Shown here: positions 24,501 through 39,500 of the stretch, one piece after another
Numbering within the stretch: position 1 is the stretch's first letter
How the letters are laid out: every line of letters starts with the position of its first letter
Assembly (NCBI RefSeq): GCF_964355755.1
Contig: NC_092674.1
Location: forward strand, 24,332,001 to 24,392,000
Direction of reading: 5' to 3'
Length of the DNA: 60,000 nt
Source of the DNA: Antedon mediterranea
Lineage: Eukaryota > Echinodermata > Crinoidea > Comatulida > Antedonidae
Notes under the pieces: generated by a model
Databases searched by the model: none
Told to the model about the DNA's origin: nothing
Seen by the model: the letters and a program-made list of their open reading frames with translations, nothing else
Program-made: the position numbers and the translations under genes

Positions 24501-27500
24501 TGTATTTAAATAACGTGAGAGAAAAATAAGGGCATGACATAATGTAATTGTAGCTCGCTGTCAAAAAGGTCTAGACACCATTTTTGTTTTAATGGTTCTC
24601 TGGAGTACCTAACGACACCGCAGATAGAAATCATATACCGCAATTTATCACCATACATTATTGCCTTATGCTCACAAGGCATTGTGTGGAATAATTTATA
24701 TTACGTTTTAAATAGAGAATTTATATAACGAAACTAAAAATAAAATATTTTAGTTTTGAATGATTTTACCTGGTCGTAAACTAAAAATGTTAACTTGGTG
24801 ACGTCACATTTCCCAAAATAATTAATGTCACATAACAAAAGACTTAAATTTGTTTGCGTGTGAAAAACAAAGCTGGCGCGCCCATTTAATATCATCATAA
24901 ACAATGGTCCTGTATAATACTTAACAATACTTATTGCGGGGATCGAGGTTCTGTTGACGTTATAAAATGGCCAGTTGAAGTTAAAAAGTTTTTTTTCTGT
25001 CTTTCGTCAAATTTATACAAATTTCAAAGAGCGCGTAGTGCGCTTCTACGTGCCAAATTTTCTTCCAAATCTTATATTTTTTTGCTCAATTCGTTATCTT
25101 GTGAAATTGTTCAAGTTTATTTTGGCAACGTCATCATACCAAAAAATTATAACATGGTGTGGTTCCAGTAATTTCATCACCAATCAGCACCATAAGCTGG
25201 CATATGCATCAGGTAATAGGATGACATACATCAACATTTTCAGATTGTATGTTAACATACGTGCATGTTTAAAAAATATTAATGTCAATAAAATTATAAA
25301 AATGATCACCTATAATTCGTCAAAGTGACGAATTAAATTCTAGATTTTCTTGTTGTTATTAAACAGTTTAATTGAGTTTACTTTTTTGATATCCTTTTTG
25401 GTAAAACGACAATACAGTAACATGACATTTTTACACTAGTTTTTTTGTATTCTGTTAATTTCAGCTTGTGTCTTGAAATTGTAGACTCAATTATAGTGGT
25501 TCATGTTTACATCCTTATACTCTTTCTTCTATGGGAACGAACCAACCAAAGGTACGTTTAGAATTCTACTCCTTAAATCATTTTTTTTTAATATATAAAA
25601 AAGGTTTATGACGCCGCTTGTCTCGGTAAAACTAAAACCGCTATATTTTGATGTAAGACTATGTTTCTAAAAGGTAAGTTTATGAACTATTTAGTAATTC
25701 AATGACCCTTTGTGGGATAAACATTACGAACATTGATACGTAATAAATTTTGTTTAAATATTGACTCGTAAATCTGTATATAACAGTAAATCCAGAGGGT
25801 TCATTTTCTTTCAGTTCATATCAAAATTCATGAAAAAAAATATTTTCTAATTGGTTTAAATCTAAAAATATAATAATAGGCATAATTATGTTTTTTCCCT
25901 TTCAGATTAAACGTAATATAAATTGAACATGACATGATGGTATAAATGAACCCATGTTGTCGATAGCATTTTCTTTTTGGCTATCATGAGAAGATCTGAT
26001 ATAGTATGCGAGGACACATGATTTCAATCTTGGAACATGTTAGTATCGGTAAGAACGGAATTTACGTTATTACAAATTGTTATGACAGAATTAGATCTCA
26101 CCTCTAATCTATAGGCCTAGTATACAAAAGAATTATTTTTCCTTACAAAAAAACTCCGCTCATAACTACCGTCTACATGCATCTCAATACTTCAGAAAAA
26201 TGTTTTCATACGGTCTCTCTTTTTTCAGACGGGCTTTGGGGTTGTGCGCATGCCCAGTCCGAGTTTCTAAATACCCATTTTTTTTATCCGTAGTCGACTA
26301 TAAGCTACCGCATGTTAACTTTTTCCTAATGCGATCCGTTCTCTTGAATATAACTGCCTAAAGAAGTGCGGGGCAAAAACACATTACTGGTAAAACAGTA
26401 CAATTATTAGCCTTACTAGAAAAACGTGTGGCTACAATTATTGGTCACGGCATGATAAACAAACGTAGCCCTATTTAGGCCTACTTAATTAATTAAAAAC
26501 AAGTGTACAGTCCACGTTTAAAACACATTTCCCACTCAAGGAAGCAAAACAAGGACGTAAACGCAACGCAAGCGAGTTGACCAATGACTAATGATTAATT
26601 CATCGCTTTTGATTGGTCAATCCCTTACGTCATTGTGTTGCGTCTCTAGTGGGAACCACGCATTATTAATAGCCTCTCTACTTTTGTTTTAATTTGAGAC
26701 TGTTTCTTCAAGTTAAGTAGGCCCTACTTTGTTTTATATTGAACTTAAAAATATAGCCTATAAGGCCCTATAACAATAACTTTACATCTCATGAAATATA
26801 AACGAAACCAAAATAGACTACGGTACTAACATCAAACGTGTATTAATACTTGTGACAGTTTACACGTTTTGATGGGAGATATTCAGGCGCGGCCTATTTT
26901 ATATAGTTGATTATATTATTATAAATTTAGCCACTGATAAAAGCAGGAAGATCTACTTCGAATTGTATATTATTATATTATTTCTAAGATGACCTATTGA
27001 ATTATAAACATGTAATTTCCGAAAAAAATGAAGAAAAGGTGTGACCTTCTTTGGGACTTCAATCAACCGGGTCTGATACTTTTGAATGGACACTCGTTAC
27101 GTTTCATGGTCAATTAAATGTCAACTAACACCTCTGGTTAAAGACTAAAAATAATCAAACTTCCAAAACAGGAAAATAAACATGATTGTTCTTACTATCA
27201 AACATTTGGCTAATGAGGTATGGGATTTCAGCGTTAGGCCAGTATCTGTGTTTAAATGATGTGACTGCTCTGCGCTGACGGCTAGTTCCGAGAAACTTGT
27301 CCAAACCTCTCCTCTGTCTTGAAGATTCACCTTCTTGCTGAGGACTAGGATTTGGTATGATGTCTCCTTGGAACATATCTAAAATAACAAAGAAATAACG
27401 ATGCGATGCTATTAAATGTACATTGAAAAAAAATCACACGCCTAATTGTTTTTTTTAAATCAATAAATATCCCAGACGGTGTATGCCATTTCCCGTAGGT

Positions 27501-30500
27501 AAGCGATGTAGAAATCATGAATTATTCATTATCTGTATCCATGATGAACATCATTTTCTATCTGCTGAATTTAATCCTAAAACAAGAAATATTTCTTACA
27601 AAAAACCCTGCTCGCTTATTGAAAAATATTTTTTATTTCAACTGTTTTTGAATGTGTCATTTTATTGTCACATAATAGTTAATTTACCTGAAAAAAATGT
27701 AATTTAAAGCAACAAATACGGACAATGGTTTTTGGGTTTCTTTTCTTTTTTTATATGTGAATAAATATTATTTTTTTGTTACAGAAGTGAATACTCAATT
27801 TCTGTCACTTTAGTTAATTTTATTGGGGGTCACTTCATCACCCTAGATATTTCAATTGTGAAGTATCCTATTACAAACACAAACTTTAATGGACTGTTTC
27901 GATAATAATTCAATGAATATCTGACAGTGAATATACCAGAAATGCTTAGGGATTTGTAATTTTAGCATGACATGTCCTAATAGACTCTTTCCCAGACGTT
28001 TTTTTGGGTCTACTGTAGCAGCTGGAATCAATAAATCATAGTGGAGTTTCCATTTTCACAAAACTGTCTGTCCTTAGAACTATAACTGCTGCTTGCTTTA
28101 GCTTCTGATTGAGTAGTCCTAATGGGACGTAGCGGGCTAGAGCAGCAGCGTGAAAAACTAATAACGGCTCTCCCACTGCGAAGGAAAAACTAAATTTGTT
28201 GATTTCGAAGTACCTTTTCTGCATATGCGAAACTAGTGACAGAGATACCATGTATTATTTCATACACATAGACTTATATCTCACTGACTGGTCAGTTAAA
28301 ATGTAACTAAAGACAACTACTTATGACATCGGGGTCAACATTAACATTGTAAAACTGGCTAAAATAAAACAATGTAACAAAATATACTCCAAGTGAAATT
28401 GCTACAAAATGAAAATATATGCAATACACTATGTTAGTATCTCAGTGACTTGCGATAGTCAGTTAAGGTGTAGCTAATGACAGCTGCATAATCGGGTGAA
28501 CATTATCCCATTTCTGTAGACACCCGTCCTACATTATAAAACTTGCTGAAATAACACAATGTAACAAAATATACTCCGAATGAGATTGTTGCAATATTGG
28601 GATTTGTGTAGGGTTGCTGACAACTGTTGGCTAACAAACTCTTGTACTATTCAGCTGCAATCTCCTAGGTAGCCAAATGAACAGAAAACATACGCCATCT
28701 GGGTGATGTGAACTTACTGCATGGAATATCATTCCGGGGTCGTGTCTTGGCGTTCCATTGCAAATTAAAACAAATCCAGCTCGCACTTTGACTTGACGTA
28801 ATAATATCAGTTACATTCATGTAAGAGCAGATTGAAAGATATATAGATAGATAGAATATCTCGAATGTTGACGGAAAGGTGGGAGGCCTTTTTTAAATTA
28901 AAAAAAATATAGGTATATAGGTTATTACAAATTGAATCATATTTAATATATTTAATTAATTTCATACTTTATTTATGAACCTATTACGTATTCGTACAAT
29001 TCGTACACTCTCCTTCATGAAAATCACATATCATATGTGTAGGCCTAGTATGAAACGCCAATAGACTCGGGTGTTGTATGGAACGCAACGTGAAAATAAT
29101 TAAAGACTTAGGCCTACATGCTTCAGCTGGCGTATAGACATAATTCACTACTTTGCTCCACATATGACATACAGGCAATTCAAGTTAATTAATACACCAT
29201 CAATTGTCAAACGAGTTGCTAGTTTAGCCGAAGTATGACCTCAAGAAAATAAATTTAGGACAGATCAGGCTTGGGGCGAAAGCATAGCATTGAACTATGG
29301 AGCGCCATATTAAACCATACTGTGTACAATACACTGTTGGTTGCATTGACTTTCGTGTCATGTCACAATCACTTCAATGAAAGTATTTAAATAAATGAAA
29401 TAAGCATTTATATAACATTAACAACATTATTATTTAAACCTATCTAATCGATGTTGGAAAAATGTTATCTGGTTTTACAATAGGTATAACAATGATTTCT
29501 TTTTGTAACAACCAAAAACGTTCTGTAAGTTCACTTGTATTTTTTTTTGGTTGTTACAAAAAGATATCTCTGTTTTATCCAATCGATGTTACAAGCAAAC
29601 TGTCAAAACAAACAAAAACTCCTGTAATCAAATTTAAATATACAAGTAATGACATTTATATGCTGTTTGTTTATTGATATTACTATTCAATTTAATTAAT
29701 ATTTGTGTTTTCTTAAAAAGCATTACAGTGACTTTCTTAAATTTATTGTCAAATGTCTTGGAGAGTTAGAAAACATTTGTAAAGTTCACAAGGTTACATA
29801 CTAATTCAATTTACTTAACCAATGCATGTTTAACCTTACATCCAGTACCAAACGTACTTGGAAATAGTAGCTTAATTAGGTATACCACAGAATATAGAAT
29901 TACTTAAAAAAATTTAAATTGTCGAGAGATCATTAAAAGATAGAATATACAAAGCCAGTCCTCTCAATTTGGTTACGTGAATATTTTGTAATGTAAATCA
30001 CCCGCGTAAAGTCGATAGAATGAATAATTCGTCACGAAAAGCATGGCCTACATCTGTTGTTTCATACGTTGTTATATAATTGGTTCGAACCGCGAACATC
30101 GCAATGTTTCCACCATTTGGCTGAGACTTGCTCCAAGTCTGTAGTTATTTCGAGGCTTTTCGATATTTTGTCTGAGTTTACAAGCTTAAGTAGTATACGT
30201 ATGAAACGCCATATGTGCCAAAATAGTTATCTTTGTAATAATATTAAGTCAAAACTCCGTCTAGAGCCCAGACTACCATTTGGCTTACGCACAGAGGAAA
30301 TGACCAATATGGTCCGAACATCTAATCGGCATTTTCAAATGACAAGGTCAAAACATGTAACAAAAATAGACCATCACGGTCAAAACCATTATTCTCCTCC
30401 AACTCATTACTTGAGTAAATCAAACAGAGTTGTCATTTTTGTCGGAATTCTTTTTCATAGCAGCGTCTACCTCGGGCTAAAACGGAACTGCCGATGGGGC

Positions 30501-33500
30501 ATAAACTCGGTTTTAAGCATATCTGCAAAAGCATCGGCTCTAAATAAAAGGAATGGTATTAAGTGTCTAAACATGTACTTATAATAATATGATGTGATCT
30601 AGATAAAAATCACAACTTGTCTAATTTAATCATTTTGGAAAATTGTGTACGACGGGAGTCCGAAATTGGAGACAAATTCGAGACATTTGTTGTGAAAACA
30701 CCCAAATTTAATACATTTACAACCAAATTTTACACTTAACTGTACCGCCGAGCAATCAATAATTATTACTTTTTTTTTATAATCCTCCTATCATTATTTC
30801 ATAAGAATTATCACTTCAATTTCTCATCATTCACCACAAACGATTATCATTAATCACCACAATCATATCATCATTAATCAATTATTATCGTTTATCACTA
30901 AAATCGATTGTTATCGTTGATCATCAACACAATCGATTATCATCATTTATTTCCAGAATCGACCATCATGCAATCATTTTTTCACCTCCACAATCGATTA
31001 TCGTCTTACATCAACACAATCGATGGTCGTCTTACATCAACACAATCGATTATCGTCTTACATCAACACAATCGATTAATGTTATTATACTCATCATAAT
31101 CGTCTATTATCATTCATCACAATCGATCATCATTATACGCATAATTATACCATCAACATATTCATGTTCATTATCATTACAATATGGCATGGCCATGATG
31201 ACTAAACCAGGACTGTTTAAAGCACCTTTTGCTGGTCCCAACATTGACCAAGGGGATTTTCTCGTCAACTGCCCACCTTAACCAGAAGAGAGGCGTGAGC
31301 CAATACGTCTGAGACAGATACTAGATGCAGGGACTGCCATAAGAGTCAGCAGTGCTGATTTCAAAATGCCTAATGGGACCCCAGCTCCATATACAGCACC
31401 CGCGGTATTCCCAGCAGATGGTCTACCATTCAAGCTCTAGTTTAACTGGACCCAACGTTGCTTAACTTCGGTGATCGGACGAGAACCGGTCTTTCAACGT
31501 AGTAGGACAACAATGATAATATTGAACCACTAAAAAGATGTGTATTCATTTAAACCCGCGGTAGCATGACATAGCACGTAAATGAAGACCCGCTACTCTG
31601 ATCTATAATAATAACGTGATTAAACATATAATGGAGTTCTTGATTAAAGCTCAAAAGCTAAAAGTGCCGGGCCGTTTGATGTCAGTTTAGACAAAATATA
31701 GAAAATCACGTACTGTTTGCTTATAGCCGAACTCTAATTTCTTCATGAATAGGTCTAACTATTAAACAATGAATACCAAGGGACAGAAAAATGATCGGTA
31801 ATTCAGATGGAATAGCTCAGTTGGTAACATTAGAAACCCGTATTACCTGTTACCCTCTTTCGATTTGGGTGTTAAAATAAATAAATAAAATAAATTGTTG
31901 TTTATTTTAGAACTATTATGATGTAAGTGTGCTAAACGCGATTACTTTAAGGCAGTGTCCCTTTAATAGGAGTGTCCCACCCCTCAATAGCGGTTTCCCG
32001 TAGTGTTGAAACATATATTGCCCTTGATTCGTTTCATGGGAAGTGTCCCCTTATTAGGGATAACCCCTGAATAGGGGTGTCCCAAAGGAGTGAATCTGTA
32101 GTAGTACAGTAGACGTGTCATCACTGTGGACGGACGACCCCCGCCCCCCCCCCCCCACACACCTCCAATGATTGTGGACGATTGCCCCCGCCCCACGATT
32201 GTGGAAATTGCTGCTGTACTACAGCTGTACTAACTATGTCTTATGTCTGATGTACTTTTTATTAACCATGTGCAGCATGTTCATACAGGAGGACGATACG
32301 AACGGAGAAATGGATGAACATACAGTTTTCTTACTATGAAACATAATAAATTTGTTTTCATCCTAAAACATGTATGCCTACACTGTAAACGATTTGGCCA
32401 AATAACGATATACCCCTTAGAACAAAATAGGAAAAGCTATGCTTGTGTAGTGTTATTCCTCCATCGGTGACTCATAGGTAATAAAGGTCGAACAAAGTAT
32501 ACGACTTATTCGAAACATTTTCTGAATTGTCGACATCATAACATTACATCATCGTTTTCCCCGGTCTTTAACAAGGTTGGCCTACCCGTTGATGTTAGCT
32601 GGCCAAAACGTGGAGGAATTGGCTTCCACTGCGATAGTAATGGCTTGAAAATATACTAGGAGTGGTACCTGGTGTGAAGCTTGGTCAATTCAAACCAAAC
32701 TAATGAATTTAGTATGTGGTTACATGCTGGTTCAGACGAGTTAGTGTGTGTTTGCGAATTAGAATAAAACATAATATTTAGGCGTAAACAGTAGAACATG
32801 TGACATGTATGCAGTCATAGTCTGAAGTATAAAATAATAATAATAATAATAATATTAAAGTCTAGAACAAGACAACAGCCTAAAACCCAAAAGGTTTGGT
32901 GCTTCAGTTTGCCATCAACTTGGTTAAAAATTATTTTTATTTAAGCAATGTAGTTTTGTCACGTACGTCGTCGATGCAACATGGAAAACTGAAATGTGCA
33001 TTAAAAAAAAAAATTACAAACAAAAATGTCGATGAGCATAACCTACCATGTGTTAAACGTTTTAACTTTTAGTATTAAAACTAATTAATTGGTAATGTTT
33101 GCTCTGTTATACCGTGTATCATAATTATGAACTATTTTTTAGAATTAAAAACTAATCGTTCTCAGACAACAAGGTATGTTGGAATGAAAAGTCGCCCGCG
33201 GTTGATGAGTGGTCTGACTACCGTAGTAGGTAGGACGGCGGATTTAAATTACTGTTTTATATTTTCGGTGATTTCTTTTGTATATCCCCCAAATATTCAT
33301 TTACTTTCAAAACAAAAATTGGTACGGTATTGACAGCTCTTGTAACCCCTAAAAATTATAGCGACGAAAGTGATTATTATAGTGTAATAGTTTCTATAGC
33401 TAACACACTTCGCTCACTTTGTTGGAATTTGAGGTGTTCCATCAAATTGGTGTGAACAGGTGACTCATAATTTGTATTTAAAGGGACACATCCACTTGGT

Positions 33501-36500
33501 ACCTATTCCATTCCCAAAAAAAGTGTAGCCTTGATGACCTAGGTGAGACTGAGAGTACCGTAATTTTTATGCCCATAGTTACTGCAGTAACTGCAGTAGA
33601 ATAGTTTTAACATGATTCCTTTAAAACGCAATAAATATCATCGTTTGCTTGTTGGCAGAAAGAGAGCAAATATTTAAACTAAATGTTGTTATTGCAATGA
33701 CATCATTCACATATTTTTTAGATTACTCTGTATTTTTTAAATGAGTGTCGTAAAAAAAATAAGGCAATGCGAAATTACTGCATCAACAAAATATGTGTTT
33801 GTAAGGTCTAGACCTTCGTTTGCAGTCAAGCGTGTCCAAATTACTAATTTATTTAGTTAGAAAAACAACCTGTTCTCACAAGGCGTAGATGCTTACCAAA
33901 TGTTCTTAAAATTAAACAATATAAATAGCGGCAATGTTAGTAATTTCTCAATTACAAACCACCTTGTTTTCGAGAATGAGTTTTCTGTATTTTTAATTAC
34001 CTATAGTTCGTAAATTGTACCCATTAAATACGACGTTTATTGGTGTTTATGGAATGACATTAGGCCTAATGGAAAAATAAACCTGTTTCAGGTCACTACG
34101 CCATGAATATTAAGTTCTGATTTTGAAAAGGACACATTATAATTATGTATGATAATTCGAACAGTTTTGGATATAATAGCTTTGTTTCTCGGATTAGTGT
34201 ATTCCGTTTTTTTTTAAGTACTGTCTATTATACATATGAAACGCCATGTGTGCCAAAATATGTATATTTTAAACAATTGTTACGCAATTAGCGTACGTAA
34301 AATTACAAACTGTTTAATTAAACATCATTAATTACTGCAGAATTAAGAATTACAGTTTGATCGATTTTTCGTTTCTCGGAACGAAGGACGGCGTCTTTCG
34401 TTCAGTGAATTGTGTGAATGCCAACAGGATATTTGACCGATATTTTGGTTTTTAAGCTCTGCACAATCTGATACGTTAAATGTTCGAGTTTTCAAGTGAC
34501 AACAGTCGCTTTAAATCCTAGTAGGCAATAAAAAAAACAAGAGAAACAGTTTGAGGATGATATTTGAACTCTGCAAAGATCTCTACTCTTTCAACCCCTA
34601 TCATAATATTGTTAGTCGTCGCATGCTAAGCGGTCAACATACAATTGACCTTAGTTAAGTGGAATTATGTACAGATTTAATACTGTACCTGTCTTCAACT
34701 GTATGGAGTTACATATTTAGTGTGGACCTTCAGCCTCAATCAAAATGAGCAGTACAACAAAGCTCAGTTCTTTGGATTTTGTCAATAAATGTCTCCTAAA
34801 AAAATTGACGAGCTACTGTACCTTGAAAACGATTACTGTGCTGTGCAATTGACTTTACGATTACACAGTGAAATGCGACAGTAATTTTTTGTATCAAGAA
34901 TCAAAACGTGTTTTTACTGTGCAAGACCTAGTGTAGGTTCTAGGCTGTATTTCAACTTGATAATTGGTAGAAAGGTAAACATTTTGGCACACATGGCGTT
35001 TCATATGCATATGCAAAAATTAAAAAAAACTGAATGATGGGTTCAGTTTTGGGAATATTCAGCATCTAAAGCTTGGTTCACACTAAGACGCAACGCAAGG
35101 ACGTAAACGCAACGCAAGCGTTTTGACCAATGACAATCGATAGTAGTTCGAATAATCCATCGCTTGTGATTGGTCAACTCACTTACGTTGCGCATACGTT
35201 GCGTCCTAGTGGGAAACAAGCTTTACAGATCATATTTAAAAAAAAAAAACAATATATATTAACAAGGCACATTGAACTAATATTAGTCGTGGCGGCTTAG
35301 CATTTATTTATATTTAAGAAGTGCACACTTTTGATGCACTTTAGCTGTTAACTTTTCATAACAAACTTAAAGTTCACAGTGGTGGAAGTCGGTTAAATTT
35401 GTAAACTCTCCCGCAAAACACACTTTTGAGATATCAAATGCAATGATGAGAAACAAATGTTATTATTGTTTATGTTAAACATTGTGGAAAGAACATTTAT
35501 TTTGGGTCAATAGGTAATAATTTGTCATAATAATCGTATGTATCAGTAAAATAGCATGTTTTGCTATCTGCTAGTAATTCGAATTACCTACATTTCTGAC
35601 ACATAAAATGTATTGTTTTACACAAGCCACATCCAAGATCTGTATCATTGTCTCAGGAAATTCATTTCCAGACAACAATCTTCCACAAATTGGTGGTCAG
35701 ACGATAAAATCACAAAAAGATCTAAATATTTGGGTGATTTTTAACCACAGAAGCATATTGCACTAGCTGATAAACTCGACGTATATATAATTAAATGAAT
35801 GCGGTTGATCCATAACTACAATTGTTTACAATGATTTTAGTAGATTCGATCAGCAAGATCCGATATTTTCTTTATGATCGAATGATGTTACTCCTCACGG
35901 CGATTCGAGGGAAGTTTCTAGCGCGCGCTTCATAAGTTGGTGTCGATACCCTACTGTGAATGAGCAAATTTAGGTCATGGGCTATAGCATGCAGTACTAG
36001 TAGGGATATGGCAAAATAAGTACAGTATGTTTAAAGGGCATGAATCAGTGGTGGCGCTAGCGGGGGGGGGGAGGGGCTAGGGAGCTTAGCCCCCCCCCCC
36101 CCCGTCCTCCCCCGTCGGGGAATGCGAGTACTTTTCGTCGGGGAATATAATATACAGTAAAAATCATTCGCGTTCACTTCGTAGCTTCAGCGCCTAGAAA
36201 ACCGCGACGTTCCATTTTTTTAGTACGTCGGGCGGAGAGCTATTACACTTTTCTTGCATGCATTATTGCCGGCGATCTAATAAACAATAGGTACGCACTT
36301 GTCTAGCGGTGTCCCTTTGTACGAATCGTTTAACATTGGGCCCGGACCATTGCGGTTTACGCGTGATATCATGTTCCATCCAGGGACCAGAATGTGTACT
36401 GTTAGTTTTTTTTATTTACGATTAACCCTGTACCGTGGGGTACCTAAAATAGACGTTTCACTGTAGGCTCGCCTACATCACTAAACAAACATTTTTCCAC

Positions 36501-39500
36501 ATCTTATTATAGCTAAGTTATTACATTTCCAATGTCCTGTATGTCATGAACTACTCATCATACATCGAAATTTCAGATTCACATCTGGGAAATAAACTGA
36601 TTTTCCCCGAAGGAAAATGGTCTACGCTTGCGGACGCATTCCCCTCCAAATAAAAGGTAAAAAGGGTCACTTTTTTAGGCCTGTAGGCCTGAATTTTGTT
36701 AAGTTATAAGTGTAGTTTATGAAGACCTGCAGCTCTAGTTTTCAAAATTTGTCTTAGCTCAATCGTCCCCAATTATAGAGCTGGTCATGGATACTTATAC
36801 ATTTCGTTTCATATTTCGATGTACAATACAGTTAGTGCATTGTCCGGGAACATAGAGCTCTCTTTTTTTTCATTTTTTTCTCCATATCCATGGTAGGGCT
36901 GGTTCTGGAGACGTACCGGTATATATTTTGTTTTATGCTTCGAAGTATAATATGTTAAATTTCCGGGACTTAGCAACTCTATTTTTCAAAATGTTCTAAG
37001 CTCCAACCCAAAACCATGGTGGGCTGGTCCTGTAGACCTATAATTTCGTTTCATAATTCAATGTTTTGCAGGGACCTAGCAGCTCTATTTTTCAAAACTT
37101 TCTTAGCTCCACCCAACCATCCATGGCGGGCTGGTCCTGTGGACTTATAATATTGTTTCATTTATCAATATGGGCAATTTCAAGTGCAATTTCCAGGTAC
37201 CTAGCAGTTCTATTTTTCACAATTTTCTTAGCAGCTCAACCTCCTGGTCCTGGAGATGTATATATTTTGTTTCTTTTTTTTTCAAAATACTATAATCCAA
37301 TTTCCAGGGGACCTAACAACTCTACTTGTTTAAAATGTTCTTAGCTCTATCTCAACCTCGGTGGGCTGGGTCTCTGGTAGACTTGTAATTTCTTTTCATA
37401 TATATCAATGTATAATTGCAATTTCCGGGGACCTAGCAGCTCTATTTTTCAAAATGTTCTTACAGATCAGCCCATGGGTGTTAGTCTCGTGCACTTACAA
37501 TTTTCGCACCCCACCAGACAGCAACCTGCCTACGCCTCTGCGAATATAACGATGTACATCTTGGCCCGTGGGAAGTTTTACGTTCGCAGGCATATTGAAC
37601 TTCATTTTTAAAATTGAAAGAATGGATTTACACAGTCATCGCATCGGATATCGTGCTATGTGTTTTATCGCACAGTATTTTATCTGTATACCATACAGAA
37701 TGGAAAAAGTTGGCTACCCTAAATCTGATTAAAACAGCCTCAAATTACGCTATAACGCGTTGCCACCGGGGGCCCTTGGCGGCCCCCCTGGCCCCCAGCC
37801 TAGCGATGCTCGCTTCGCTCGTATAGCCCCGTCGGGGAATTTAGCCCCCGCGTCGGAAAGATCCTGGCGCCACCGCTGGCATGAATGTCAAAAAAATAAG
37901 ATAATTCCAGGTATAGGCCTACCTAAATATTTCTTTGAGTACTATGAAATTGGGTTGGTTGGTGGCTTTCAGAATAAGTTTTACGTCCATGCTATGGACA
38001 GTATCGCGGCTCTCATTCTCTGTGTCTGACAGTGTTTGCAAACCAAACTGTCTGTGGTTACGAAAGAATTAAACGATATCTCTTACTATCTACTTCTATT
38101 CAGGCCTACTATCACAGCGGACTCGTTTGTTGGCCGGGTCGAGGCTAGAAGGAGAGACAGGCAGGAAGTGTAAGTGACCGGCGGCGAAAACATTTTGAAC
38201 TTAGGAGTGCCCTAGCGCGAAAACCGCCTACTACTACCCATATTACAATTATTTCATTGGCATGTCACAATCAACAAAACACAGCTATGGAACCCTTCCG
38301 TTTCTCATCCTGGTATCTCTTTGGATGGACGATCAGTTGATGGGCTGACTAATGACGTCACTGCTTACACTTGATTTGACTCGTGCCCCCGGCTGTACGG
38401 GTCCGATGGAACTGTTGGAATTTTACTACAAATTCCATTCCTAACAGCTGCTGTTACTTGTTTGTCGTCATAGCATCAGTTTATTCCGATTCGAGACTTG
38501 AGCGACTGAAGAAAACCCCATACACCCAATTAAATTAGTTGTAAAAGCCAATATAGAAAAGAAAAACAAGATTCTTATTCGGACTGGGGAATATGTTTAT
38601 TCCAGTGCGTAATTGAATTTACACTGCAGTATAAAGGTCAGACAATTATTGACCGTTGTTTGACCAGTCCCACTTAATATACTGTAGATTGAAAAGGTCA
38701 GTCCTAACCAATGACATTCCTAATAATTATATAATTTAAACAAAATTAATTTAATATATTAACTATTGTTTTAAAGTATGTTTTTTGACGATTAATTTCA
38801 GTCGATGTTATTTTGAGAGAATGTTCCAATCTGAAAACAGAAGGGTTTACCGTGGATCTACAAGTAGATCGTTTGTAAAATTGTCTATAGAGCCGATTGA
38901 CTTATCTCATTGAATTATAGAATCGACCTGTTAAGCCTTAATGTATTATACCATAATCATCACGATGTAGTCTGAAAATATCATTGTGCTTTGTAGCTGA
39001 TGACTTACACACGTCAATTAATCTATTCTATATTTGGTCCATGACCTGGTAGTCCGATTTTTACCGTTGCGTATCAACTTCAAATCAAACAATAATCGGT
39101 TTTAACCGTTCATCAGTTGACGGTAATATCAGACAAGAAAAATTAAAGGACGGTATGTATGCTACGAACGGAGTAGACTTGCCCCAAGTATTTGTCTTTT
39201 ATATGTTATGTTAGTCCACAAGTCGAAGTTTCGATTTTTGTCTGAAAGCTCAAGTAGTATACGCATGAAACGCCACATGTGCAAAAATATTATATTTTTA
39301 CTAATATTAAGTCAAAACTCCGTCTAGAACACATACTACGTACGGACGTGTGTGGGGAGATATGACCCCGAATATATCGCGTTTCCGCGAGAAGGAATAA
39401 CCATACCAATCACAATAGTGATGTGCAAAAGTACGGACCTTAAATTCCTTGGATGTGGCTGTACGCACGAATGTGTAGGGAGAATGTAACTACGAAGAAT

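Noticed and set aside
24975-25328. 117-aa + strand ORF
   Set aside because: Lys/Asn/Ile/Phe-rich composition typical of AT-rich noncoding DNA.
30057-30584. 175-aa + strand ORF
   Set aside because: Most of its first half is the dispersed family D repeat; no domain or splice context.
31806-31868. tRNA gene
   Set aside because: Only the A-box region fits; no closing acceptor stem or clean B box, and an A-rich SINE-like tail follows.
37066-37611. Several + strand ORFs of 62-92 aa
   Set aside because: They are readings of the about 120-bp tandem units in the 36-38 kb element.
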